Source: RUG023 sp900315435 (lineage in GTDB: Bacteria > Spirochaetota > Spirochaetia > Sphaerochaetales > Sphaerochaetaceae). From it: a stretch of 26,526 bases of DNA. Position 1 is the stretch's first letter, and each line of letters opens with the position of its first letter. The notes beneath the pieces were generated by a model. The model did no database searches, was not told the origin of the DNA, and saw only the letters and a list, made by a program, of their open reading frames with translations. The stretch spans positions 1-26,526 of the forward strand of contig CADAJJ010000030.1 in the NCBI GenBank assembly GCA_902788205.1, in the 5' to 3' direction. Made by a program: the position numbers and the translations under genes. Below, piece after piece: positions 13,180 through 20,571 of this stretch.

Positions 13180-13699
13180 TCCAGGAGCCTGCGATGAGAT
13201 GCTCGACCGGCATGTCGTGTGCCTCGTGGGGCACCTGTTCCACCAATTGCCAGCTGTGGCACACGCCAATCGTGGCAAGATGGGGAAATCTGGCCAGGTA
13301 GCGGTCATAGTACCCGCCACCTCTGCCAAGCCGGAAGCCTTGGCGGTCAAAGGCGATGCCAGGCACCAGCATCACGCTTCCCTCGTCGGGATGGACCAGC
13401 TGTCCACCGGTCGGTTCCCACACTCCGAGTTCCTGTCGCTTTCCTTGTCCACGCCAGTTTTTTCCTAGGGCGTAGAATTCCATGCCTCCCTCGTTCCCGC
13501 AACGGGGAAGGGCGATGGGAAAGGTGTCCAGAAGCGGGGTGATGTCGACCTCGCTGGGTAGCGGTACGAAGGCGAACACAAGCCTGGCATTCGCAACCAG
13601 CGGGCTTGCCAGGAGCAGCTGTGCCATCTGCTGGTCCTCCTGCTGCTTGTTCCCTCGCCGGTGGCGTATTTCCGTCCGCAAATCCTGTTTGGTCAGCAT
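13172..13699 (-). CDS. 5-formyltetrahydrofolate cyclo-ligase
   Basis: 175 residues, the usual length. The family signature RLGRGGGYYDRYL is at 123-135. MLVPGIAFDRQGFRLG and the N-terminal basic helix (LTKQDLRTEIRHRR) complete the ATP and folate site. It converts 5-formyl-THF, with ATP, to 5,10-methenyl-THF, returning a storage or inhibitory folate to the one-carbon pool. The ATG at 13699 overlaps the ecfT stop by seven bases, so it is the last gene of the ecfA-ecfT unit. That position suggests the ECF module energises uptake of a folate or another vitamin used with it (inference). The upstream GAGGT is a weak ribosome binding site. Confidence 0.93.
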   Translation of the reverse strand: MLTKQDLRTEIRHRRGNKQQEDQQMAQLLLASPLVANARLVFAFVPLPSEVDITPLLDTFPIALPRCGNEGGMEFYALGKNWRGQGKRQELGVWEPTGGQLVHPDEGSVMLVPGIAFDRQGFRLGRGGGYYDRYLARFPHLATIGVCHSWQLVEQVPHEAHDMPVEHLIAGSWIK

Positions 13700-14394
13700 A
13701 GGTACCTCGCTACGAGCAGGCCCGCTCCCAATGCGAGAAGAGGCAGGTCCGCCACCCGCATAGGCTGGGACCCGCGCCTGGTGTCCGGGTCGAAGAGCCG
13801 GGCGTCGAGACTGTCCGAAACAGCATCCAGTTTGGCAAGCAACGTCTCCATCACCTGGGTGGCGTAGGTTGTCACCACCCTGACCGGGTTTCCCAGGAAA
13901 GCACTTCGCGCCTTCTGCGCATCCCGCACCTGCCCTGTGGTCTCGAAGACCATGGGTACCAGCATGATGGTCAGCTGGATCGCGCTTGCCACCCGCCAGC
14001 CATGGACGAAGGGAATCCGGTCGAGGACCGGGGCAATCGAGCAGGAAAGGTCCCAGAAATCGGTGGTATCGCTGAAGATGATGGCGGCGAGGACGATATC
14101 CAGAAAGCGGAGCGTCAGGAGCGTGGCCAGGATCCAGTCTCCGGTGGAAAGTCCGTTGACAAGGAAGATCAGGAGCCCCATGACGGCGAAGAACCGAAGG
14201 TCCCTGCCGTAGGAGGCAAGGGGAAGCCTGATCAGCGCACTCGCTCCCCCGAGGAAGACAAGGATGGCGATGGTGACCATCAGCGTCGCACCGCTGGCGG
14301 CGATACAGATGGCAACCAGTAGGAGCAGTTTGGTCAAAGGGTTGGCCCTGCCGAGCAGGGTGTCCTGCTCGCGGTAGTGAAAGATCATAGCCAT
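13693..14394 (-). CDS. ecfT: ECF transporter transmembrane component (EcfT)
   Basis: 233 residues. Several membrane helices occur in the N-terminal half (LLLLVAICIAASGATLMVTIAILVFLGG; FFAVMGLLIFLVNGLS; ILATLLTLRFLDIVLAAIIF), then a cytoplasmic coupling region with two ATPase-docking motifs. EcfT normally has Ala-Arg-Gly type motifs; here they read QKARSAF and LDARLFD, each keeping the Ala-Arg. A last helix closes the protein (LPLLALGAGLLVARYL). It connects the ATPase to a substrate-binding S subunit, which is not encoded in the window. The start at 14394 has GAGG seven bases upstream; ATG 14388, overlapping the ecfA stop as ATGA, is an alternative two codons shorter. Confidence 0.85.
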   Translation of the reverse strand: MAMIFHYREQDTLLGRANPLTKLLLLVAICIAASGATLMVTIAILVFLGGASALIRLPLASYGRDLRFFAVMGLLIFLVNGLSTGDWILATLLTLRFLDIVLAAIIFSDTTDFWDLSCSIAPVLDRIPFVHGWRVASAIQLTIMLVPMVFETTGQVRDAQKARSAFLGNPVRVVTTYATQVMETLLAKLDAVSDSLDARLFDPDTRRGSQPMRVADLPLLALGAGLLVARYLC

Positions 14395-15122
14395 GTCATG
14401 GCCTCGAAGGGGATATCGGGAATGTGGATGTCGTGCTGCTTCAAGGTCGCAAGCAGTACCTGCGGTTTCCCGTCGGCAACCATCGTCCCTTCTTCCATGA
14501 GCAGGACGTGGTCGGTCTCTGCCAGCACTTTCTCGGCTTCGTGGCTGACAATCAGGATAGTGGTTCCCTGGTCCCGCAGGTCCCTCAGCGTGGAGAGCAC
14601 CTGCCTGACACCCGGCCAGTCCAGCCCGGAAAAGGGTTCGTCCATGATCAGGATCCTCGGCTGCATGACCAAGACTCCAGCGATTGTCAGGCGCCTGAGT
14701 TGTCCGCCGCTGAGCGTCCTCGGGTCGTCCTTCAACCGTTCCTCAAGGTGGAGGAGCGTGGTGACGTCCTTCAGCCGCTGGTCCTGGACTGCCTTGGCCA
14801 GGCCAATGTTGTCCATGCCGAAACGGATGTCCCGCTCGACGGTGTGTCCGACAATCTGGGTACCTGCGTCCTGGAAGACGAGCCCGATTTCCGCGAGCCG
14901 TTTCTTGCGGTCTTTCGTGCAATCATTTCCTGCGATGGTGATGGTGCCCTGCTTGGGCTGGTAGAGGCCTTTTATCGTCTTGAGCAACACGCTTTTGCCG
15001 GTACCGTTTGCGCCGGCAAGCAAGGTGATGGTTCCTTCTTCAAGCGTAAAAGAGACATCCCTGAGCACGGGATGTCCCTTGGTGAATGCATAGGAAATAT
15101 GGGAAACTTCAAGCGTGGCCAT
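14385..15122 (-). CDS. ecfA: ECF transporter ATP-binding protein (EcfA)
   Basis: 245 residues with a complete ABC ATPase: Walker A GANGTGKS (37-44), Q-loop VFQD (82-85), an ECF-like segment (GTQIVGHTVERDIRFG), signature LSGGQ (137-141), Walker B ILIMDEP (157-163) and the switch His194. It powers vitamin or metal uptake with EcfT. Only one ATPase gene is present, so it either works as a homodimer, as in BioM- or CbiO-type systems, or pairs with a second EcfA elsewhere. There is no clear ribosome binding site; an 11-base near-palindrome CTAGAGTCTAG lies just before the ATG. The gene follows apt after 56 bases. Confidence 0.9.
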   Translation of the reverse strand: MATLEVSHISYAFTKGHPVLRDVSFTLEEGTITLLAGANGTGKSVLLKTIKGLYQPKQGTITIAGNDCTKDRKKRLAEIGLVFQDAGTQIVGHTVERDIRFGMDNIGLAKAVQDQRLKDVTTLLHLEERLKDDPRTLSGGQLRRLTIAGVLVMQPRILIMDEPFSGLDWPGVRQVLSTLRDLRDQGTTILIVSHEAEKVLAETDHVLLMEEGTMVADGKPQVLLATLKQHDIHIPDIPFEAMTWL

Positions 15123-15178
15123 AGCTAGACTCTAGGGAGGATTTTTCCCCGGTGCAAGTCCTTTGCCGTATTGTCAAC

Positions 15179-15721
15179 TCAGAGATTCGGAGCCTCGTAG
15201 GTGAGCAGGCAATGGATGTCATGGCCCTTGAGTTTTTGTTCATATCCGGCGTAGGGGAGTCCGATCACGGCCGCAAGCCCGGAGACTTGGGCGCCGTTGG
15301 CTTCGAACAGCCTGCAGGCCGCCTGCAAGGTGCCGCCTGTGGCGATCAGATCGTCGACCACTACGACCCGGTCCCCCTTCTTGGCGTCATCCTGGGGCAG
15401 GCAGATACCATCGGTGCCGTACTCCAGCGTGTAGTTTTCCTGGTAGCTCTCGCGGGCCAGTTTGCCTGGTTTGCGCAGCAGGTACAGCGGAAGTCCGAGC
15501 TTGTAGGCGATGGCGGATCCGAAGATGAAACCTCTGGCGTCGATGCCTCCGATGGCAGTGGCGTTCCTGCTTCTCGCATACTCGGCAAGCAGGTCGACGG
15601 TTGCAGCGAAAGCCTTGGCGTTGGCCGTAAGGCTGGAGATATCATAGAACAAAATCCCTTTCTTCGGGAAATTCGGCCGGGTATAGATAGCCTGGTCGAT
15701 CAATTGCAGGGTGGTATCCAT
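15179..15721 (-). CDS. apt: Adenine phosphoribosyltransferase
   Basis: 180 residues, a type-I phosphoribosyltransferase. The PRPP-binding loop VVVVDDLIATGGT is at 119-131; PNFPKKGILFYDIS near residue 16 and GGIDARGFIFG near 58 are adenine-specific APRT blocks. It salvages adenine with PRPP to give AMP and pyrophosphate in the cytoplasm. The ATG at 15721 is preferred over an in-frame GTG nine bases upstream, because AGGA lies about ten bases before the ATG and too close to the GTG. It may be the first gene of the apt-ecfA-ecfT-cyclo-ligase cluster, or transcribed separately; there is no terminator in the 56-base gap. The exported nucleotidase at the left of the window is functionally related, through purine salvage, but not linked. 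Confidence 0.94.
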   Translation of the reverse strand: MDTTLQLIDQAIYTRPNFPKKGILFYDISSLTANAKAFAATVDLLAEYARSRNATAIGGIDARGFIFGSAIAYKLGLPLYLLRKPGKLARESYQENYTLEYGTDGICLPQDDAKKGDRVVVVDDLIATGGTLQAACRLFEANGAQVSGLAAVIGLPYAGYEQKLKGHDIHCLLTYEAPNL

Positions 15722-15777
15722 AGGCTTCACATCCTACCACGAAAGTGCGCCGTCGGGAAGAACAAGTTTTATGACCA

Positions 15778-16268
15778 CTAGTCCTCGAAATCCTGCCCGC
15801 GGCCATTCGTGAAGAACAGCCCCACCGACACCGGGTTGTACACCGTCTCGCATCCCGGGGCGAACCGGTAGCCGTCATACATCTCCCTCACCTTGGCAAG
15901 GTACGCCTCGCGGCCCATCCCCGTGTCTCTGGTTCCCTGTTCGATAGAGCCGGCAAAGTTTCCTTCCAGCTCCTTCGGCGTGTCAAACGGACAGTCCCCG
16001 AAATCGATGTGGATGATAGGGTAAGGCTTCCAGTCGTAGTCCAGAGCATCGATGGCAAGACCCTTGAACAACTCACGCTTTCCTTGGAAGACCGCCTCCA
16101 ACGTGGAGACCGTCAGCGTCTTCCCGAAGCGGCGAGGTCGGGAGAGGAAGCACATGTTGCTTTCCTGACGGACAAGGGAATGCAGGTACGCGGTCTTGTC
16201 CACGTACACGTAGCCCCCCCGCCGGAGATTCTCGAACGAGCCGTTCGCCGTAGCAGTTGCTTGCTCAT
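15778..16268 (-). pseudogene. Decayed AAA-ATPase-like/PD-(D/E)XK (DUF1703-type) gene
   Basis: The frame reads FENLRRGGYVYVDKTAYLH, then FLSRPRRFGKTLTVSTLEA and ELFKGLAI, the opening of the AAA-ATPase-like family found in large numbers in gut anaerobes, whose intact members are about 500-600 residues. Three lesions are visible. First, a natural start (ATG 16268, MSKQL...) is out of frame with FENLRR by one base near 16251. Second, the text jumps from FAGSIEQGTRDTGM to REAYLAKVREMYDGYRF, skipping the Walker B and sensor region. Third, after YNPVSVGLFFTNG the expected Tyr-Trp pair reads TAG-TGG, a stop, followed by a TAA two codons later, and the C-terminal nuclease domain is missing. An in-frame extension to 16404 exists but has no family likeness. 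The gene is almost certainly non-functional. Confidence 0.85.
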
Positions 16269-16424
16269 GGCTCAAGGATACCACAGCCCTGGGCGAGTGG
16301 CGAAAGAGTGTCAGGAACGTTTCATCACGGAACCAACGGAAATTCCAATGGCAAATGTGTATTTTTTGACTGTCGCTTTCCAACATAATCTTGTTCAGAT
16401 ACAATGGCTTCTGGAGGAATTACT

Positions 16425-18002
16425 ATGAAAAAACGTATGGTACTTACCGCCATGCTGGCTGCCTTGTGTGCCTCCCTGTTCGCCCAGGGAGCATCCGAGA
16501 AAGCGACAGCGGGCAAGACGACTGATGCCAACGCGCCGACCAAGATTGTGCTTTGGTATCCCGCAACCCAGACCGAGGTCGGACCGACTCCCAACGACTG
16601 GGTAGGCTACCAGGTCATCAAGGACAAGTTCAACATCGACCTTGAGGCTCAGACCCTGCCCTCGGGTATCGAGGACCAGGACATGAAGATCCAGGCGGCG
16701 GCCGCAGCCGATGACCTTCCCGATTTCTTCTCGGTCAGCCGTGACGTGTGGGTGCACTTGGTGGATATCGGGGTGATTGCCGATGTATCGTCCCTGTATG
16801 CCAAGATGCCGGAACGCACCAAGATCATGTTCGACCAGGATGCGATCAACTACACGTCGATTGGTGGCAAGAGCTACGGTTTCGCCACTCCGAGCGGTAT
16901 TGTCCGCAACGAGGGCCTTGCCATCCGTCAGGACTGGCTGGACAAGCTTGGCCTTCAGGCTCCCAAGACGTTGGACGAGTGGGTGGAGGTGATGAAGGCG
17001 TTCACTTTCAACGATCCGGATGGCAATGGCAAGAAGGATACCTATGGGTTCGGAGCCTTTGTCGAGATCCATCCCCATGAGTATTATCCTGGCCGCCGCT
17101 TCGAGCCCTTGATGGGAGCCTTCGGCGTGGAGGGTACCTGGAACATGACCAAGGAGAACTTCGGGTTGAACATCCATAAGCCCGAGTTCTACGACTTCAT
17201 GGTCTTCCTGAAGAAGCAGGTGATCGACCAGGGGCTGATCGATCCGAACTGGATGGCATACAAGAAGGACGACTTCCGTGGTGCCTGGAAACAGGGCAAG
17301 TTCGGATGCTTCCGCGAGCAGAATGCCGCTCTGACCGCCATGAACAACTATGCTCCGTTCGATGCGAACTTCCCTGACGGTTCCTTCACCATCATCGATG
17401 GACCGACTGGACCGACCGGAAAGAGTTCGATTGGTCCCGCAATCCGGAGCCTCCGCATCTGGGCCATCAGCCAGAGGGCCATGGACCAGGGCAAGGGCGA
17501 CAAGATTGCCGAGATGTTCAACTGGATGAGCTATGGCGAGGGGTATCGCCTGGTAGGCTGGGGCCGCGAGGGCATCGAATACGAGATGAAGGATGGGATT
17601 CCTGTCTCCAAGCCTGGCGACCAGGGCTTCGAGGGTCCGGTCGGGCAGACCTACACGCAGATGCGCAACATGGCCTACAACTATGCGAGCGACGACGAGC
17701 TCAAGTCGATTTTCCCGACCTATGTGACCGCTGTCAGCCACAAGACGATGAGCGCGCTGGACACGTTGCACGAGATGCAACGCCATCCGTGGACCGACGC
17801 GACAGGCGAGGACTCCATGCCGGTGCCTTCCACCGACCTGAAGACCTACTACGAGCAGGGGTTGGCCGAGTTCCTGACGGGAAAGCGTGAGCTGACCAAG
17901 GCGAACTGGGCTTCCTTCATCAAGCAGCTGGACCAGATTGGCGCTACCGCTTGGGAAGAGGCCGGACGTGTCTACGCCGAGCAGAACAACCTGCTGAAAT
18001 AA
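16425..18002 (+). CDS. Extracellular solute-binding protein (family 1)
   Basis: 525 residues. The Sec signal MKKRMVLTAMLAALCASLFA is followed by QGASEKATAG, so cleavage by signal peptidase I after FA is likely; the Cys at 15 does not make a good lipobox. The mature protein has the two-lobed binding-protein pattern, KIVLWYPATQTE, then AAAADDLPDFFSVS, and a calcium-loop-like DPDGNGKKD at 197-205 as in LipO/YtcQ-type oligosaccharide-binding proteins. Its usual task would be delivering a sugar or oligosaccharide to a permease pair, but no permease or ATPase for it is present in the window. The start at ATG 16425 has GGAGG seven bases upstream; the ATG at 16404 precedes that site. Its own terminator follows. 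Confidence 0.9.
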   Translation: MKKRMVLTAMLAALCASLFAQGASEKATAGKTTDANAPTKIVLWYPATQTEVGPTPNDWVGYQVIKDKFNIDLEAQTLPSGIEDQDMKIQAAAAADDLPDFFSVSRDVWVHLVDIGVIADVSSLYAKMPERTKIMFDQDAINYTSIGGKSYGFATPSGIVRNEGLAIRQDWLDKLGLQAPKTLDEWVEVMKAFTFNDPDGNGKKDTYGFGAFVEIHPHEYYPGRRFEPLMGAFGVEGTWNMTKENFGLNIHKPEFYDFMVFLKKQVIDQGLIDPNWMAYKKDDFRGAWKQGKFGCFREQNAALTAMNNYAPFDANFPDGSFTIIDGPTGPTGKSSIGPAIRSLRIWAISQRAMDQGKGDKIAEMFNWMSYGEGYRLVGWGREGIEYEMKDGIPVSKPGDQGFEGPVGQTYTQMRNMAYNYASDDELKSIFPTYVTAVSHKTMSALDTLHEMQRHPWTDATGEDSMPVPSTDLKTYYEQGLAEFLTGKRELTKANWASFIKQLDQIGATAWEEAGRVYAEQNNLLK

Positions 18003-18022
18003 GCAGTCCTGCCGAGAAGCGC

Positions 18023-18061
18023 GATTGACCTGGAGACGAGCGTTTCCGGGCCAATCTTTTT
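18023..18061 (+). terminator. Intrinsic terminator after the solute-binding protein
   Basis: The stem 18023-18033 pairs with 18046-18056 at 10 of 11 positions (one A/C mismatch, one T-G pair) around a 12-base loop, followed by five Ts. It begins 20 bases past the stop, and the convergent glnN stop is just beyond it. Confidence 0.85.
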
Positions 18062-18068
18062 CCCCGAT

Positions 18069-20183
18069 TTACAGGGTGAAGAGCAGGTCGTCGTAACTGG
18101 GGTAGGGCCAGACCTTCTTGTCGGTCAGGTTCTCCATCTCGTCCACCGTTCCCCTGAGTCCTTCCATCTGTCCTCTCACGTCATCCCGGTAGGCTTTGGC
18201 TTTTTCCAGCATGTCGTCGACCGCTTGTGCCTTGGCGATGGAGAGATGCAGGGCTTCGACCTGCTTGATCGCGCGCTCCAAGGCGTGGGAAAGGCGCTTC
18301 AGTTGCCTGCGCTGGGCGGTGGTGTCCAGATCCATTTCCTCTTGGGCTTTGACCGAACCGGCAAGCTCCTTCAGATATCCGCTGACGGCGGGGATGATGG
18401 ACTTGCTGACCATTTCGTTCATGACGGCGGCCTCGATATTGACCTGCTTGCTGAAGGTGTCAAGGTAGATTCCTTCGCGGGAAACCACCTCCTCACGGGT
18501 GAATACGCCTTGGCTCTCGAAGAGCCTGATGGCTTTTTCGGTGACCATCTCCGGAAGCGCGTCCACCATGTCCTTGCGCTCGGCCAAACCCCTGCGGTGG
18601 GCTTCCTCGACCCACTCGGGACCATAGCCGTTGCCATTGAAGACGATGCGCTTGTGTCCTTTGTAGAACTCTTTGATCAGGGCCCGGCACTCGGCTTTTG
18701 TGTCCTGCGCCTTTTCCAGCCGGTTGGCCGCCTCCTCGAGCACGCTGGCCATGGCGGTGTTCAGGTAGATGTTCGGGCCGGACATGGACTGGCTGGAGCC
18801 GACCATGCGGAACTCGAATTTGTTGCCGGTGAACGCCATGGGGCTGGTACGGTTGCGGTCGGTCAGGTCCAGGGGCAGCTGTGGCAGCGGGCTGACGCCG
18901 ATGGCTACCTTCGCCCCTCCGGGAGCCTGGTAGACCTTGTCTTCGGCGAAGGCGTCCAGCATGCTGGTCAGTTGTTCGCCTAGGAAAATCGAGATGATTG
19001 CGGGGGGAGCCTCGGCTCCGCCAAGACGGAAGTCATTGCCTGCTGTGGCGGCACCGCAGCGGATGAGCGGGGCGTACTCGTCCAGCGCCTTGAGAAAGGC
19101 GGTGAGGAAGAGCAGGAACTGCAGGTTCTCCTGAGCGTCATGGCCCGGGGAGAGCAGGTTGGTCCCGTCATCGGTGGAAAGGGACCAGTTGTCGTGTTTT
19201 CCGCTCCCGTTGACTCCGCTGAAGGGCTTTTCGTGGAGCAGCGCGACCATACCATGCCTCCAGGCGACGCTCTGCAGGATCTCCATCAAGAGCTGGTTGT
19301 GGTCGGTGGCCAAGTTGGCCGCATCATAGACGACCGCCACCTCGAACTGGTTCGGGGCTGCCTCCAGATGCTGGGTCTTGCTGGAAATGCCGAGTTTCCA
19401 TAGCTCATAGTTCAGCTCGGCCATGAAATTGCTGACCTTGTCGTTGATTTGGCCGTAGTAGTGGTCGTCCAACTCCTGTCCCTTTGCCGCGAAGGTACCG
19501 AGGACGGTTCTTCCGGCAAGGCGCAGGTCGGGCCTTTTCTTGTACAGTTCCTTGTCGACCAGGAAGTATTCCTGTTCGGGGCCGATGTTGACGATGACAC
19601 GCTTTGCTTTGGTTCCCAAGGCATGGAGTACCCTGAGGGTCTGTTTTTCCAGTGCGGCCGTGCTCCGCAAGAGCGGTACCTTCTTGTCCAGAGCCTCGCC
19701 GGTGTAGGAGAAGAAGGCGGTGGGGATGTACAGGATTTTCTCGCCGCCGATTTCTTTGATGAAGGCGGGAGAGGAAGTGTCCCAGGCCGTGTAGCCGCGG
19801 GCCTCGAAGGTGGTTCGCAATCCACCGTTGGGAAGGCTCGAGGCGTCGCCTTCGCCTTGGATCAGTTCCCTGCCAGAGAACTCGAGCAGGACCTTCCCGC
19901 TCTTGGTGGGGGAGATGAAACTGTTGTGTTTTTCCGCCGTCAGCCCGGTCAGCGGCTGGAACCAGTGGCAGTAGTGGGTGGCTCCCTTCTTCAGGGCCCA
20001 CTCCTTCATGGCCGCGGCGACCTGGTCTGCCAGGGAAAGGGCGAGCGGTTTCTGTCCCCGCTGGACCTGTTTCAGTTCCCTGATGGTGGTGTCGGAAAGG
20101 TACTTCGCCATTTCCGTCTCGGTAAAGCAATTCGAGCCGTAGATGTCCGATACCGGCGTCACGGTGTAATCCATGGAAAACAT
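18069..20183 (-). CDS. glnN: Glutamine synthetase type III
   Basis: 704 residues, the length of GSIII. Family blocks are clear: HYCHWFQPLTGLTAEKHNSF, FSGRELIQGEGDASSLPNGG, FEARGYTAWDTSSP, the active-site strand KTQHLEAAPNQFEVA, the ATP-region NGSGKHDNWSLST, RCGAATAGNDFRLGGAEAPP and NRTSPMAFTGNKFEFR. It makes glutamine from glutamate, ammonia and ATP and is the main ammonia-assimilating enzyme in many Bacteroides and spirochaetes. The ATG at 20183 has GGAGG seven bases upstream; an in-frame GTG two codons earlier sits too close to it. A sigma-70-type promoter lies at 20210-20238, overlapping a sigma-54-like element on the opposite strand. It is monocistronic. Confidence 0.96.
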   Translation of the reverse strand: MFSMDYTVTPVSDIYGSNCFTETEMAKYLSDTTIRELKQVQRGQKPLALSLADQVAAAMKEWALKKGATHYCHWFQPLTGLTAEKHNSFISPTKSGKVLLEFSGRELIQGEGDASSLPNGGLRTTFEARGYTAWDTSSPAFIKEIGGEKILYIPTAFFSYTGEALDKKVPLLRSTAALEKQTLRVLHALGTKAKRVIVNIGPEQEYFLVDKELYKKRPDLRLAGRTVLGTFAAKGQELDDHYYGQINDKVSNFMAELNYELWKLGISSKTQHLEAAPNQFEVAVVYDAANLATDHNQLLMEILQSVAWRHGMVALLHEKPFSGVNGSGKHDNWSLSTDDGTNLLSPGHDAQENLQFLLFLTAFLKALDEYAPLIRCGAATAGNDFRLGGAEAPPAIISIFLGEQLTSMLDAFAEDKVYQAPGGAKVAIGVSPLPQLPLDLTDRNRTSPMAFTGNKFEFRMVGSSQSMSGPNIYLNTAMASVLEEAANRLEKAQDTKAECRALIKEFYKGHKRIVFNGNGYGPEWVEEAHRRGLAERKDMVDALPEMVTEKAIRLFESQGVFTREEVVSREGIYLDTFSKQVNIEAAVMNEMVSKSIIPAVSGYLKELAGSVKAQEEMDLDTTAQRRQLKRLSHALERAIKQVEALHLSIAKAQAVDDMLEKAKAYRDDVRGQMEGLRGTVDEMENLTDKKVWPYPSYDDLLFTL

Positions 20184-20209
20184 AGGCACTCCTCCGATGG
20201 TATGGGAAA

Positions 20210-20238
20210 ACTCTACCGTGTTGGCATCCCTGTTGCAA
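20210..20238 (-). promoter_or_regulatory. Sigma-70-type promoter for glnN
   Basis: On the minus strand, TTGCAA (20238-20233), a 17-base spacer and TAGAGT (20215-20210) match four of six positions each. The leader would be about 20 bases. The -35 box shares its bases with the -12 part of the plus-strand sigma-54-like element. Confidence 0.45.
20221..20237 (+). promoter_or_regulatory. Sigma-54-like element pointing away from glnN
   Basis: TTGGCAT, five bases, then TTGCA. GG (20223-20224) and GC (20235-20236) are 12 bases apart, a good RpoN match by sequence. The predicted start is near 20248, directly before GGAGAGGAG and the ATG at 20267. The next clear gene is 340 bases away, so the product would be the small ORF or an untranslated RNA. 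The overlap with the glnN -35 box means the match could also be coincidental. Confidence 0.4.
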
Positions 20239-20266
20239 GCAATGTTCTGGAGAGGAGAAGAGATTC

Positions 20267-20467
20267 ATGGATAACCGTGTCTTGGGCTGTATGGTGTCCT
20301 TGGGAAAAAAGGTGGGGCTCGGATACCCGAGGGGTGGAAAAGGACTCGGATGCCCGGTTTGCCGTGGTTCCCCGATTAGGAAAGAACCAACTGGCCGACA
20401 AGTGGAAAAGCCCTTCCCGGGACGAGGGCTGCCATCAAGGACTGTCGATGCTGGATCTATGACATAA
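20267..20467 (+). CDS. Possible small protein of 66 residues behind a sigma-54-like element
   Basis: The frame begins MDNRVLGCMVSLGKKVGLGY and contains a CPVC pair; it is rich in Gly, Arg, Lys and Pro. It has AGGAG nine bases before the ATG, and the predicted sigma-54 start lies just upstream of that. I recognise no family, and the composition could also be that of random GC-rich sequence. Two stem-loops fall inside it (CTCGG-atac-CCGAG, and AGCCCT paired with AGGGCT about ten bases on), so the RNA rather than the protein could be the product. This fills most of the 390-base gap between glnN and the next gene. Confidence 0.25.
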   Translation: MDNRVLGCMVSLGKKVGLGYPRGGKGLGCPVCRGSPIRKEPTGRQVEKPFPGRGLPSRTVDAGSMT

Positions 20468-20495
20468 AAATGCGGAATCCGCAAACATATGTCAT
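20459..20495. repeat. Long two-step inverted repeat upstream of the flavodoxin-family gene
   Basis: ATGACATA (20459-20466) pairs with TATGTCAT (20488-20495); inside it, after a symmetric four-by-four internal loop, TGCGG pairs with CCGCA around AAT. No T-run follows, so an operator or an RNA structural element is more likely than a terminator. It lies about 53 bases before a TATACT -10 box. Confidence 0.5.
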
Positions 20496-20547
20496 TCATC
20501 TCCAGCCAGATTCGCATGTCGGTTGCGTCTCGGAGGGCATTCTTTGG

Positions 20548-20553
20548 TATACT
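20548..20553 (+). promoter_or_regulatory. -10 box of the flavodoxin-family gene
   Basis: TATACT lies about seven bases before AGGAG (20560-20564) and 18 bases before the ATG at 20572. The best -35 candidate, TTGCGT, is at 19-base spacing and weak. The implied leader is only about 12 bases. Confidence 0.35.
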
Positions 20554-20571
20554 CATGCCAGGAGTGTGTCT

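Noticed and set aside
15172..15177. Minus-strand TTGACA between apt and ecfA
   Set aside because: No -10-like sequence lies 16-18 bases downstream, so it is not a supportable promoter.
16214..16220. Run of seven C (seven G in the gene) as a phase-variation switch
   Set aside because: The reading across it matches the family text LRRGGYVYVD, so the frame is intact there; the gene is inactivated by other lesions.
16395..17786. Minus-strand open frame (463 codons) opposite the solute-binding protein
   Set aside because: Shadow of a gene with a clear signal peptide and domain pattern; no ribosome binding site or motif.
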